From Kitasatospora sp. MAP5-34 (GTDB lineage Bacteria > Actinomycetota > Actinomycetes > Streptomycetales > Streptomycetaceae): 64,000 bases of DNA. The translations under genes were made by a program, and so were the position numbers. The DNA lies in contig NZ_JARXZC010000022.1 of NCBI RefSeq assembly GCF_029894335.1, positions 1 to 64,000 on the forward strand. The letters run 5' to 3'. Under the pieces are notes generated by a model. It was given only the letters and a program-made list of their open reading frames with translations, was not told the DNA's origin and ran no database searches. This document shows positions 16,665 through 25,148 of the stretch, piece after piece (positions within the stretch are counted from its first letter, which is position 1; the number at the start of each line of letters is the position of its first letter).

Positions 16665-16694
16665 GGCCCGGACCAGGATCACTCGGTCCGGGCC
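16665..16694. terminator. Strong terminator hairpin between convergent genes
   Basis: A perfect 10-bp stem, GGCCCGGACC (16665-16674) and GGTCCGGGCC (16685-16694), with a 10-nt loop. It lies between a plus-strand gene ending at 16596 and a minus-strand gene ending at 16756, so it can serve both. Confidence 0.7.
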
Positions 16695-16755
16695 ATCGGC
16701 ATGACCGAACGCCGGCTCGGCCCTCCGCACCCGCCGCTACCGGCGGCGAGCCGGC

Positions 16756-17457
16756 TCAGTACCCGTGGTGCACCTGCCAGAAGGCCCATGCGCCGCACGG
16801 CGAACCGTAGCTGTCGTTCATGTAGCCCAGGCCCCACTTGATCTGGGTCGCGGGGTTGGTGCGCCAGTCGGAGCCGACCGAGGACATCTTGGAGCCGGGC
16901 ATCGCCTGAACCAGGCCGTACGCGCTGGAGTTGGTGGCGGTGTAGTCCCAGCCGCTCTCACGCTTCACGATCTGGCTGAAGCACTGGAACTGGGTGTCGT
17001 CGCCGATGATCCCTGCGGCCAGCGCCTGGACAGAGCCGGGGCTGTAGGAGCTGGTCGGCGTCTGGGCGAGCAGCGCGGAGCTGGCCTTCGCCCGGCTCGC
17101 GGCCTCCGCGTCGGCCTTGGCCTGCGCGTCGGCTTTGGCCTGTTCGTCGGCCTTGGCCTGCGCGTCCGCCTTGGCCTGCGCGTCAGCGGCAGCCTTCTGA
17201 CGGGCCGCCTCCTCAGCGGCCTTCTTGGCGGCGGCGTCGGCGGCGACCTGCTGGCCGTTGGCCTGGGCGAACAGGTTGTCGCTGATGGTCTGCGCGTGCG
17301 CACCGGTAGGCACGTCGGCGAGCAGGGTGGCGCCTGCGACGTCGACCGTCGACACGTGGGGGGCCTCGCTGCCCGAAGCCACACCGACGACGGCACCGAC
17401 TGCAGTGACGGCGCTGGCGGAGGCCACGGCCACGGCCCGAACCGAGATCCGGTTCAC
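16756..17457 (-). CDS. Secreted lytic transglycosylase-like protein
   Basis: 233 aa from the GTG at 17457, chosen because GGAAGGA lies just upstream; an ATG at 17478 would add seven residues across a hairpin. A signal peptide (hydrophobic to about residue 28) is followed by a 45-residue alanine/lysine-rich repeat of AKADAQ units, likely a coiled linker. The C-terminal ~85 residues resemble the transglycosylase-like fold of Rpf/SLT relatives: KRESGWDYTATNSSAYGLVQ with the candidate catalytic Glu in RESGW, ending WAFWQVHHGY. It is probably exported to cut peptidoglycan. Confidence 0.75.
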   Translation of the reverse strand: MNRISVRAVAVASASAVTAVGAVVGVASGSEAPHVSTVDVAGATLLADVPTGAHAQTISDNLFAQANGQQVAADAAAKKAAEEAARQKAAADAQAKADAQAKADEQAKADAQAKADAEAASRAKASSALLAQTPTSSYSPGSVQALAAGIIGDDTQFQCFSQIVKRESGWDYTATNSSAYGLVQAMPGSKMSSVGSDWRTNPATQIKWGLGYMNDSYGSPCGAWAFWQVHHGY

Positions 17458-17713
17458 CTGGTTTCCTTCCAGCGTCATCCGTGAGGTGACCGCACGGACG
17501 ATCTCCGCCCCTGACGCTGGTCTCCCCCTGCACTGGTCACGGGAGACACGGACCCGGCGCGACCCGGTGGGAACGGGACGCTGTTCAACTCGGGCGGCGT
17601 ACGGCTGACTACCTGTTCAGTTCTTGGAATTCCAACACCTGGTGGGATGCTGACTGTTCCTCAGCTCCACCCTTACGGTGCCCGGTCATGCCGTACGCAG
17701 GGCCTGACAGAAC
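17458..17713 (-). promoter_or_regulatory. Leader of the transglycosylase gene with nested hairpin
   Basis: In the 5' region an inverted repeat CCAGCGTCA (17469-17477) and TGACGCTGG (17512-17520) encloses a smaller stem TCCGTG/CACGGA. The outer stem ends about 12 nt before the chosen start codon and includes bases next to the Shine-Dalgarno. Such a fold could modulate translation. The conserved boxes of the c-di-AMP riboswitch, often found before such genes, were looked for and not found. Confidence 0.4.
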
Positions 17714-19882
17714 TCACACACTGCCCGCCGCAGACGTGTCGGCGCAATTCTCAGCTGCGTGGCGAATCTCACATGGCGCGCGAGGCAGCAGGTTCTGCCA
17801 CTGGTGCGGGTGATCGCGACGGCGAGCGCGGGCGGGGGTGTCGTCGTCGCGGATGGCGGTGGTGATGTCGGCAGCCCAGTTCGCGGGGTGGTGGTGCCCG
17901 AGGAGGTCGGCGAGGCGTGCCAGCCGCTTGCGGCGTTCTTCGGGAGCGAGCAGCAGGGCCCGGTGCAGGGTGTCCGCGAGGTCCGTGGGCGAGTGGGGGT
18001 CGGTGAGCAGTGCCGCCGTGCCGAGCTCGGCGGCGGCGCCGGTGTGGCGGGAGAGCACCAGCACTCCGGAACGGCCGGCGGCGTGCTGGGCGGCGACGTA
18101 CTCCTTAGCGGTCAGGTTCATGCCGTCCTGGAGGGAGGTCACCCAGAACACGTCGGCGGCCAGGTAGTGGTCGATCACCTCGGCGAACGGCAGGCTGCGG
18201 GGCAGGTACTCGACGGGCTGCCAACCGGCTCTGCCCCAGGCGTGGTTCACCTCGGTGATGCGGCGCTCGAGTTGCTGCCGGGTCGCGTCATGGGAGGTGA
18301 TGCCGGGTTCGGGGGGCGGGCACACCAGCCGGAACCGCAGCCGTCCACGCAGCTCGGGGCGACGGGTGAGCAGGGCCGCGACGGCTTCGACCTTCTGGAC
18401 GGGGGCCTTGGCGTAGTCCAGGCGCTCGACGGAGAGCACCAGCGGCCCGTCGGCCGGGTCAGCCCGGGGGCGGCGGGCGCGGGCCAGTGCTTCGAGGGCG
18501 TCGCGGTCGATGCCGAGGGGATGCACGCCCACCCGGGGCGTTCGGGGGGCGTCGGCGAGGGCCTGGCGGAAGTGTCCGGCGAAGGTCTCGGTGTGGAATC
18601 CGGCCCAGTCCAGGCAGGCCAGGGAGGCCCGGACCTCCCCGGCGGTGGGGAGGGCGGCGAAGACGTCCGGCGGCGGGAAGGGGGTGTGGTGGAACAGGCC
18701 GACCCTCAGGTCGGGGCGGGTGGGGCGGAGCAGGCCGGGGACGAGCCACAGGTTGTAGTCGTGCAGCCAGACCGTGGCGCCGGGCGCGGCGCGGGCACTG
18801 ATGTGCTCGGCGAAGCGGCCGTTGACCGCGCGGTAGTGGCCCCAGGCGTCGGGGTCGAAGCGCAGTCGCTCCGGCTGGGACATCAGCACCGGCCAGAGCG
18901 TCTCCTTGCAGGCCCGGTGGAAGTAGCCGGCCCACTGTGCGGGGCTCAACGGGACGAAGGACAGCGGGAGTCCGGTGTCGTGGTGTTCCAAGGCGGCCGG
19001 GGGCGCCTCGGGGTCGAGCACGGCGGCGGTGGCCCAGAGCGCCTGCGGGTTGGCGGCGAACAGGGCACGCAGTGTGGGCAGGATGCCGTTGGGGCTCGCG
19101 GGGGGCCGCCAGCCGTCGGGAGTCCAGTGCACCGGCGGCCGGTGGTAGCCGATGACGAGCGGATGCTCGCGTTCCACCCAGCCCAGGTCCTGAAGGGCCG
19201 ACAGGATGCCGGCGGCGCCGGGCCGGTCGGGACGGTGGACGGTGTCGTTCTCGGGTACGGCGTCGAACAGGGCGGGTTCGGCGTTGCCGACGATGACGCC
19301 GTGTGCGCCGAGCCCGAACAGTGACAGGTCGTTGAGGGAGTCGCCGGCGACCAGGACCGAGTCCATCGGCCAGTGCTGCTCGGCGGCCAGGGCCGCGAGC
19401 GCGTTGCCCTTGCTCGCGCCGGGCGGCAGCACGTCGAAGTAGCGGTCGGCGGAGTACAACCAGGTGCAGCCCAGCGCCTGCACGGCGTCGGTGAGCTCCG
19501 GCGTGAGTTGTCCGGGGCGCAGGAGGAAGGAGCAGCGGCCGGACTGGGCCACGCCGTGCTGGTACCTCAGGCCGGGCAGGCGGCGTAAGGCGGCACGGAC
19601 CCGCCGTGCTCCGGGCCAGCCGCTGCGGAGTCTGCGCTGCAGGGCCTCGACCGGGGCCAGGTCCGCGCCGTCGATGACGCTCGACCCGACGTCGGCGATG
19701 ATCCAGCGCGGCCTGGGCACCAGCGGGTCGCGCAGCACCTCGCGTACCGAAGGAAGCGCGCGGCCGGTCGCGAAGACCACGGCCACCTCCGGGTGGCGGT
19801 CCAGCGCGGCCCGCAGGCGGCGGCGGTCGGCCCGGTCGCCGCCCAGCAGCGTGCCGTCCAGGTCGGTGACCAGAATCTTCAT
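17714..19882 (-). CDS. HAD phosphatase-GT20 fusion, glucosylglycerol-phosphate synthase/phosphatase-like
   Basis: 722 aa from the ATG at 19882 (GAAGGGGG upstream); a longer frame is a shadow. Residues 1 to about 245 are a HAD-IIB phosphatase with DLDGT at 7-11 and GDSLNDLSLFG. Residues from about 255 onward are an OtsA-type retaining glycosyltransferase (GT20) with WLHDYNLWLVP, LFHHTPFPP, SVERLDYAKAP and TSLQDGMNLTAKEYV. OtsA-OtsB fusions usually have the phosphatase at the C-terminus; a HAD-first order is known for bifunctional glucosylglycerol-phosphate synthase/phosphatase (GgpPS) of Pseudomonas-like bacteria. It probably makes an osmolyte such as glucosylglycerol; a trehalose or other glucoside remains possible. 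Confidence 0.7.
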   Translation of the reverse strand: MKILVTDLDGTLLGGDRADRRRLRAALDRHPEVAVVFATGRALPSVREVLRDPLVPRPRWIIADVGSSVIDGADLAPVEALQRRLRSGWPGARRVRAALRRLPGLRYQHGVAQSGRCSFLLRPGQLTPELTDAVQALGCTWLYSADRYFDVLPPGASKGNALAALAAEQHWPMDSVLVAGDSLNDLSLFGLGAHGVIVGNAEPALFDAVPENDTVHRPDRPGAAGILSALQDLGWVEREHPLVIGYHRPPVHWTPDGWRPPASPNGILPTLRALFAANPQALWATAAVLDPEAPPAALEHHDTGLPLSFVPLSPAQWAGYFHRACKETLWPVLMSQPERLRFDPDAWGHYRAVNGRFAEHISARAAPGATVWLHDYNLWLVPGLLRPTRPDLRVGLFHHTPFPPPDVFAALPTAGEVRASLACLDWAGFHTETFAGHFRQALADAPRTPRVGVHPLGIDRDALEALARARRPRADPADGPLVLSVERLDYAKAPVQKVEAVAALLTRRPELRGRLRFRLVCPPPEPGITSHDATRQQLERRITEVNHAWGRAGWQPVEYLPRSLPFAEVIDHYLAADVFWVTSLQDGMNLTAKEYVAAQHAAGRSGVLVLSRHTGAAAELGTAALLTDPHSPTDLADTLHRALLLAPEERRKRLARLADLLGHHHPANWAADITTAIRDDDTPARARRRDHPHQWQNLLPRAPCEIRHAAENCADTSAAGSV

Positions 19883-20245
19883 GCCGTGCCCCCTTCGGCG
19901 AGGTGGGGCAGCTCGGGCAGCTCGTCGGGCCCGCCGCACGCGCGCCCTGCACCGATCGCCACGCGGAGATGCACTCCGGCCGCCGGGCCGGAGTGCATCG
20001 TGGATCAGGATCATCGGACGCTAACACGAACCGATCACCGAGTGAATGGGGCATGCCATGGTGGGCAACACCATGGGCACCGGCGCCCACCGCCGATTCG
20101 GTGCAGGACTCCTGTCCACCCGGACCATCAAGATCCGAGTCTCTCTGGTGTCCGACATCCAGGGTCAGGCTCCTCCGGCGACCGGCTCCCGGCTCCCGGC
20201 TCCCGGCTCCCGGCTCCCGGCTCCCGGCGGATCCCCGCAGGAACC
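19883..20245. other. Intergenic region at the left edge of the gene cluster
   Basis: About 360 nt between the GT20 fusion start and the end of the first cluster gene. It must carry the promoter for the GT20 gene (minus strand). No gene is supported. It contains the 7-nt tandem repeat array listed separately. Confidence 0.5.
20182..20228. repeat. Seven-nucleotide tandem repeat, about 6.7 copies
   Basis: The unit CCGGCTC is repeated six times without mismatch and then CCGGC, in noncoding DNA 18 nt from the 3' end of the first cluster gene. Slippage repeats of this kind vary between strains. Confidence 0.9.
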
Positions 20246-21247
20246 TCAGCCGGAGATCGTCCTGGCGTTGATGCTGGTGAGGAACCCCGCACGATGCGAG
20301 GCCAGATCGGCGTCCGCCAGCGTAGACAGGACGGTCAGCCGCAGCGGCGGTTCAGCCACCGGCAAACGGCTCGCCACAGCCGGGTCCGGCGCTGCTGCCC
20401 TGTCCAGGTGGCCCGTCTCGGCGTACGACAGAAGCAGTGTGGGGTCGGTCAGGCCGCGCAGACTGACGACGGCATCGGCCTGATCGGGATCCGCGGGTTG
20501 TAGGAACCGGGTGGGAACCGGCCGAAATCCCAGGCGCGCCTTGAAACCGAACAGCCCTGGCTCGGTGATGTGTCCGTACAGAGTCGGATCGCTGCCCAGC
20601 GAGATCCACTCCCTGCCGCGCCCGCGTGCCTCCGCGGTCGCCGTCATGTACAACGCCCGGACCACCCGGCCCTGGCGCTCGGCTGCGGCCTGGGCGGTGA
20701 AGGCGATCCGGGTGATCGACAGCTCGGGCTGGTCCCAGCACAGGCAGACTCCGAAGAGCTCGCCGTGCGGGTCCCTGGCCGCCACCACGTAGTACAGATC
20801 CGGATCGGCGGCTATCTCGTCGCGCCAACTCGCGGCGTAGGAACTCCCGTTGCGCATCGTCGCCACCTGGGCCTCGTACAGACCCAGGAAGTCATCGAAC
20901 ACTGCCATCGTCATCGGGGCGTGCACGGTGATCTGCAGGGACCGCTTCGCGGTCTCACGCAACGCCCTGCGCACATTGCTCCGCTCGCCGGACGTCATGG
21001 CCGCGAGGAACGCATCGTCCTCGGTCCCCACCGGGGCCAGCCAGGTGACCCAGCTCGGTGTGACGAGGAATCCGGCGCGTTCCAGATCCGCGTGAAGTGC
21101 CGCCGGCGGATCCACGACCCGAAGAACGCCGACCCCCTGCTGCTCGGACAGCGCGAGCAATCCGGAAGTACCGGACTCCAGCGCCTCCTCGGCTCCCAGC
21201 AGGGCGATCCGCAAGCCGTGGTCCTCCATCACCTCCAGTGTCCTCAT
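20246..21247 (-). CDS. FemAB/GNAT-like aminoacyl or acyltransferase
   Basis: 333 aa. It has the GNAT/FemAB layout: a first GNAT half with a basic segment SGERSNVRRALRETAKRS, then a second half with YVVAARDPHGELFGVCLCW and AEARGRGREWISLGSDPTLYGH. Such proteins acylate amines using acyl-CoA or, in FemX-like enzymes, aminoacyl-tRNA, and several natural-product pathways use the latter to add an amino acid. The gene overlaps the upstream dehydrogenase by 4 nt and is the last of the left-arm operon. The substrate is unknown. Confidence 0.6.
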   Translation of the reverse strand: MRTLEVMEDHGLRIALLGAEEALESGTSGLLALSEQQGVGVLRVVDPPAALHADLERAGFLVTPSWVTWLAPVGTEDDAFLAAMTSGERSNVRRALRETAKRSLQITVHAPMTMAVFDDFLGLYEAQVATMRNGSSYAASWRDEIAADPDLYYVVAARDPHGELFGVCLCWDQPELSITRIAFTAQAAAERQGRVVRALYMTATAEARGRGREWISLGSDPTLYGHITEPGLFGFKARLGFRPVPTRFLQPADPDQADAVVSLRGLTDPTLLLSYAETGHLDRAAAPDPAVASRLPVAEPPLRLTVLSTLADADLASHRAGFLTSINARTISG

Positions 21248-22227
21248 CCCTCGACCGCCTCTCCGGGCACCGGGTACGGCGGCAGGGCGCCGTCTGCGAC
21301 CGCCAGCAGGTTCGCGACCGCCATGTCGGCCATCGCCTGCAGCGCCTGGTGGGTGTGGTACGCGTTGTGCCCGGTGACCAGAAGCCGATCCGGCACGAAT
21401 TCAAGAAGCCCGAAGGGATCGTTCTGCGGGTCCGGCGCCGGTTCGGCGTAGTACCCGTCGATCGCGGCCCCGGCAAGACGGCCCTCGCGCAGCGCGGCAC
21501 GCAGCGCGGCCGGGTCCACGAGGGTGGCGCGAGAGGTGTTCACCAGGAACCCGCCGTCGAGCGCCCGCAGGTGTTCCGCGCCGATCATTCCCTCGGTCTG
21601 ACCGGGCACCAGGTCGACGTGGAGCGACACCATGTCGCAGCTCTCGAAGAGCTCGATCAGCGAAGCGCTGCGCTCGTACGGGAGCGCGGCGAGTTCCGGA
21701 CGATCCGTCCGGTTCCAGTACCGGATCCGGGTGCCGAACGCGGCCTGCGCCATCCGCGCCAGCTCACGCCCGATATGACCCATGCCGACGATGCCGAGGC
21801 GGGCATCGGTCAGCGACTGCGTCGGCTGCTCGATCCACTCACCCCGGGACACCCCGGCAGCGCCCCGCGAGACCCCACGGACCAGGTCGAGCAGCTGCGC
21901 GAGCGCGAACTCCGCGACCGCGACGGCGTTGGCGTGGGGCGTGTAGGTGAAGCGGGCCGCACCGGGCTCGGCCGGAAGCTCGATGAAGGACCGGTACCCG
22001 GTCGCCAGCACGCAGACCACCGCCAGCGACGGCGCCTGCTCCCACACACGCCTGGACAGCAGAGCGGTGCCGCCGTGGACCAGGGCCCAGGCGCCGGCCA
22101 GCTCCCCCACCAGCCGCTCCTCGTCGGCGTCGCCCGGCAGCCGCGTGAGGGCGAAGCCCCGGGAGCGCAGCTCTGCCTCGGCACGTTCGGGAAACGCACC
22201 GGTGATCACGACTCTCTGCTCAGCCAC
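21244..22227 (-). CDS. D-2-hydroxyacid dehydrogenase family protein
   Basis: 327 aa NAD-dependent dehydrogenase. The Rossmann motif reads LGIVGMGHIGRELA; the catalytic triad candidates are Arg in VNTSRATLVD, Glu in YYAEPAPDP and His in VTGHNAYHTHQ. GTG start with GGAAGGA upstream. It overlaps the flavin reductase gene by 8 nt and the transferase gene by 4 nt, so it belongs to the cluster operon. It may reduce a 2-keto acid or oxidise a 2-hydroxy acid building block. Confidence 0.75.
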   Translation of the reverse strand: MAEQRVVITGAFPERAEAELRSRGFALTRLPGDADEERLVGELAGAWALVHGGTALLSRRVWEQAPSLAVVCVLATGYRSFIELPAEPGAARFTYTPHANAVAVAEFALAQLLDLVRGVSRGAAGVSRGEWIEQPTQSLTDARLGIVGMGHIGRELARMAQAAFGTRIRYWNRTDRPELAALPYERSASLIELFESCDMVSLHVDLVPGQTEGMIGAEHLRALDGGFLVNTSRATLVDPAALRAALREGRLAGAAIDGYYAEPAPDPQNDPFGLLEFVPDRLLVTGHNAYHTHQALQAMADMAVANLLAVADGALPPYPVPGEAVEG

Positions 22228-22780
22228 AGACGGCTTCCTTCCCGCTCAAGGCCACGAAATCCCGCCGGTGCCACAGCAGCGGCCCGGCCTCCGACCGGGC
22301 CGAGAAACCGGTCACCTCGCCGATCAACAGCTGGTGGTCGCCCACCTGGACGCTCCCGGCGGTGCGGCAGCGGTAAGCGGCATGCGCGCCGAGCAGACGA
22401 GGCGGCCCGTCAGCGGGCCACGGCACGAAGTCGTGCCCCGCGAACCGGTCCACGCCCTTACGGGCGAAGGATTCAGCCACCTCGCGCTGCTGCTCGCTCA
22501 GCACGTTGACGATGAAGCTCTCGGACTCGAGCATCGCCTGCAGGCAGCTCGAGGTATTGCCCACCCCGACCAGGACGAGCGGAGGGGACTGGGATACCGA
22601 CAGGGCCGACGTGGCCGTGAATCCCCAGCGCTTTCCCAGCGCGTCCTGGGTCGTGACCACCGTGAGCGCCCCTGCCAGGTGGGACATCGCCTCACGGAAG
22701 TCCTCAGGGGAGAGCGGCTCCTCGGCAGGCCGCGCCGAGCGGGGCCGCCGGCCCGGGTCGGCGTATTTCCACATGCTCAT
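22220..22780 (-). CDS. Flavin reductase partner of a two-component monooxygenase
   Basis: 186 aa from the ATG at 22780 with GGAGGCGAAGG just upstream. The flavin reductase-like fold is recognised from FREAMSHLAGALTVVTT, GFTATSALSVSQSPPLVLV and FIVNVLSEQQREVAESFA. These NAD(P)H:FMN reductases supply reduced flavin to a separate oxygenase; the LLM-type monooxygenase encoded two genes upstream in the same operon is the evident partner. Start overlaps the MFS gene stop (ATGA). Confidence 0.85.
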   Translation of the reverse strand: MSMWKYADPGRRPRSARPAEEPLSPEDFREAMSHLAGALTVVTTQDALGKRWGFTATSALSVSQSPPLVLVGVGNTSSCLQAMLESESFIVNVLSEQQREVAESFARKGVDRFAGHDFVPWPADGPPRLLGAHAAYRCRTAGSVQVGDHQLLIGEVTGFSARSEAGPLLWHRRDFVALSGKEAVCG

Positions 22781-24054
22781 ACCTTCGCCTCCGATGCTGC
22801 CAGGGTGCCCGCCGGGGTCCGTCCCCGGCCCGAGATCGAGTTCTGCAGGCTGCGCGCGGTCAGCGGGACGAGGACCGCCCCGACCACGGCGAGCAGCAGA
22901 GCCAACCAGGCCACGAGGTGCTGCGGGCCGACCCACGCACCGACGGTGGAGATCAGCAGCCCACCGATCGGGAAGGCGAGAACATTGATCAGGAAGAAGG
23001 GGCCCATGACTTTTCCGAGGTGCTCACTCGGAATCACCTGGACCCGCTGCGTCCGGTTGAACGTGTTGTAGTACGCGACGCCCACTTCGACCGCCACGAA
23101 CCCGATCGCGTAGACCGGATACGAGTGGGACAGGCCCAGCAGGAGCAGCGAACAGCAGGCGAGGGCGAACCCCACCGTGCCGATCACCTTCGGCTGGAAC
23201 CGTTTCAGCAGCACCGGCGTCACCGCCAGGTTGAGCAGGCCCGCCACCCCCGCGAAGACGTTCAGCATCGCGAACGCGGACTGCGGCTGCCGGAAGACGC
23301 CGGTGACGACGGCGGCGTTCGCGCCCATGGTGACGGCGAGCGCCAGGTTCATCGTGAAGTTGACCGCCGCGAGCAGGACGACCGGCCGGTTGCCGAACAG
23401 GAGCGACCAGCCCAGCCGGAGTTCGGCCAGGGCCGTACGCGCGTCGCCACCGGTCGGGGCCGCTGCGGCGCGCGGCAGGGAGAGCCAGCAGGCCGCAGCG
23501 GTCGCGAACATGCCTGCGGCCAGGCCGAGCAGCCACACCTTGCCCAGCAGCACGACCGCGACCATGGCGAGTCCCGGCCCCAGAGCGAGGGACAGCAGCT
23601 CCATGTTCTGCACCATGCCCTGCATCCGGGCCAGGGCCTCACCCTGGCCCAGCTGCGGCACGACCTTCTCGATCGCCATGTGGATCGGGGCCACCAGAGT
23701 GGTCAGCAGCGCCCCGTTCACCATCAGGACCGGAATGGTCCAGCCCGGCTCGCCCAGGCACAGCACGACCGATGAACCCAGCACCAGTGCCCGGCCCACG
23801 TTGGCGACCCGGAACAGGCGCGGGCCACCGTCACGGTCGGCGAGGATCCCGCCGAGCGGGTAGGCGATCAGGTAGGGCGCCCATTCGAGGGCGTAGGCCA
23901 ACCCCAGCAGCGACACCCGTCTGCTGTCCTGGTAGATGAGCAACGGCACCGCGAACAGCACCACTTGCTCCGCCATCAGGCCGACGGTGATCCCCACGGC
24001 GAAGAGCCCGACGCGAGCCGACCGGAGCCGCGGCGGATTCGAGCCACTCGTCAC
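22777..24054 (-). CDS. MFS transporter, probable product exporter
   Basis: 425 aa with about 10-12 hydrophobic segments from residue 15 to 405. The loop between segments two and three, GGILADRDGGPRLF, fits the MFS motif A in the MFS_3 (enterobactin-exporter-like) group. GTG start overlaps the preceding stop by 4 nt. Its place inside the left-arm operon suggests export of the product or self-resistance. A second, different MFS gene is in the main arm. Confidence 0.75.
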   Translation of the reverse strand: MTSGSNPPRLRSARVGLFAVGITVGLMAEQVVLFAVPLLIYQDSRRVSLLGLAYALEWAPYLIAYPLGGILADRDGGPRLFRVANVGRALVLGSSVVLCLGEPGWTIPVLMVNGALLTTLVAPIHMAIEKVVPQLGQGEALARMQGMVQNMELLSLALGPGLAMVAVVLLGKVWLLGLAAGMFATAAACWLSLPRAAAAPTGGDARTALAELRLGWSLLFGNRPVVLLAAVNFTMNLALAVTMGANAAVVTGVFRQPQSAFAMLNVFAGVAGLLNLAVTPVLLKRFQPKVIGTVGFALACCSLLLLGLSHSYPVYAIGFVAVEVGVAYYNTFNRTQRVQVIPSEHLGKVMGPFFLINVLAFPIGGLLISTVGAWVGPQHLVAWLALLLAVVGAVLVPLTARSLQNSISGRGRTPAGTLAASEAKV

Positions 24055-25148
24055 GGCGTATCCGCTGGTGCATCGGCCCGCTCCCGCGCTCGCACGAGGG
24101 GAAGCACTCGGGTGAAGAAGAGTTCCATCTCGTCCCGGGCCGGCCAGCCGGAGAAGATGAACTCGCTGACCCCGGCCGCCTTGTACCGCAGCACGTAGTC
24201 CGCGACCTCGTCGTAGTCCCCGACGATGCACAGCGCAGGGCCACCCCGGTACGCGACCGCGCCGGACCACAGCATCGACGACATCCAGCCGTGGCCGGCC
24301 TCGTCGGCGAGGCGGAACGAGTTCTTCACCGCCTGGGAGTCGGCCGCCGCCACGAACTGCGCGACCCATTCGCGGTGCGCCTCGTCCGCGCCGCCCATCA
24401 CCTCCGCCAGATCGGCCAGCGCCTCTTCGCGGGTGGGCCTGGCCAGTACCTGCATCCGCAGGCCGACCCGACCGCCCCTGGCCAGCAGCGGCTGGACCTC
24501 CTCCGCGATCTTCTCCGGGGTGTCGGCGTACCGGAACCAGCAGTCCCCGTACTCGATGGCGGTGTCCTGGGCGATCTGCGAGGCTCCGCTCACATAGATC
24601 TCCGGCCGCCCGCCGCCGTAGTGGGGCAGGCCCAGCTGCCCTTCCTCGATCCGGTAGTGCTCGCCCTTGAACGTGACCGGGCCCTGGTCGCGCCACAGGT
24701 CGTGCAGGATGCGCAGGAACTCGCGGGCTCGCTCGTGACGGCCGTCGTGAGCGACGAAGTCCCCGTAGTAGCCCTGCTCGACCGGGGAGATGCCGGAGAT
24801 CAGGTTCAGGGCGATCCGGCCCTCGGACATCCAGGAGAGGGTGTTGACGATCTGGACGAACAGGGTCGGCGAGAGCAGGCCGGGCCGGTAGGCCAGGATG
24901 AACTTGACGTTCCGGGTCTCCCGGACCAGGGCGCCCAGCAGCGGGAGCGGATCGGGCAGGTCGTAACTCTGGGCCATCAACAACGACTCGACGCCCAGCT
25001 TGTCGGCCTCACGCGCGAAGTCGATCGCGCCCTCGAGGTCCAGGACCCGGAAGTCGTAGCGCTCGGCCGACTTCTTCTGCCCGTCGTCGAGTGCTGATCC
25101 CCAGTGGAACCTCAGCTCCCCGGGACGGGTGTCGAACTGCGCGTTCAC
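24051..25148 (-). CDS. LLM-class flavin-dependent monooxygenase (SsuD-like)
   Basis: 365-aa bacterial-luciferase-like TIM-barrel oxygenase, full length for alkanesulfonate-monooxygenase relatives. It shows the FMNH2/substrate region RIALNLISGISPVEQG, the insertion AREFLRILHDLW, and YVSGASQIAQDTAIEYGDCWF. It depends on reduced flavin, provided by the reductase encoded downstream. In natural-product pathways this class performs N-hydroxylation, Baeyer-Villiger or oxidative cleavage steps; which one applies here is unknown. It overlaps both neighbours by 4 nt. Confidence 0.8.
   Translation of the reverse strand: MNAQFDTRPGELRFHWGSALDDGQKKSAERYDFRVLDLEGAIDFAREADKLGVESLLMAQSYDLPDPLPLLGALVRETRNVKFILAYRPGLLSPTLFVQIVNTLSWMSEGRIALNLISGISPVEQGYYGDFVAHDGRHERAREFLRILHDLWRDQGPVTFKGEHYRIEEGQLGLPHYGGGRPEIYVSGASQIAQDTAIEYGDCWFRYADTPEKIAEEVQPLLARGGRVGLRMQVLARPTREEALADLAEVMGGADEAHREWVAQFVAAADSQAVKNSFRLADEAGHGWMSSMLWSGAVAYRGGPALCIVGDYDEVADYVLRYKAAGVSEFIFSGWPARDEMELFFTRVLPLVRARERADAPADTP

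Noticed and set aside
17458..17713. c-di-AMP (ydaO-type) riboswitch before the transglycosylase gene
   Set aside because: The conserved purine-rich boxes expected for this riboswitch were not found; only a nested hairpin is present.
20182..20228. CRISPR array
   Set aside because: The repeat has a 7-nt unit with no spacers and no cas genes nearby; it is a simple tandem repeat.
22781..22936. Extended N-terminus of the flavin reductase
   Set aside because: The ATG at 22780 has a strong Shine-Dalgarno and matches family length; the upstream part lies within the MFS gene.
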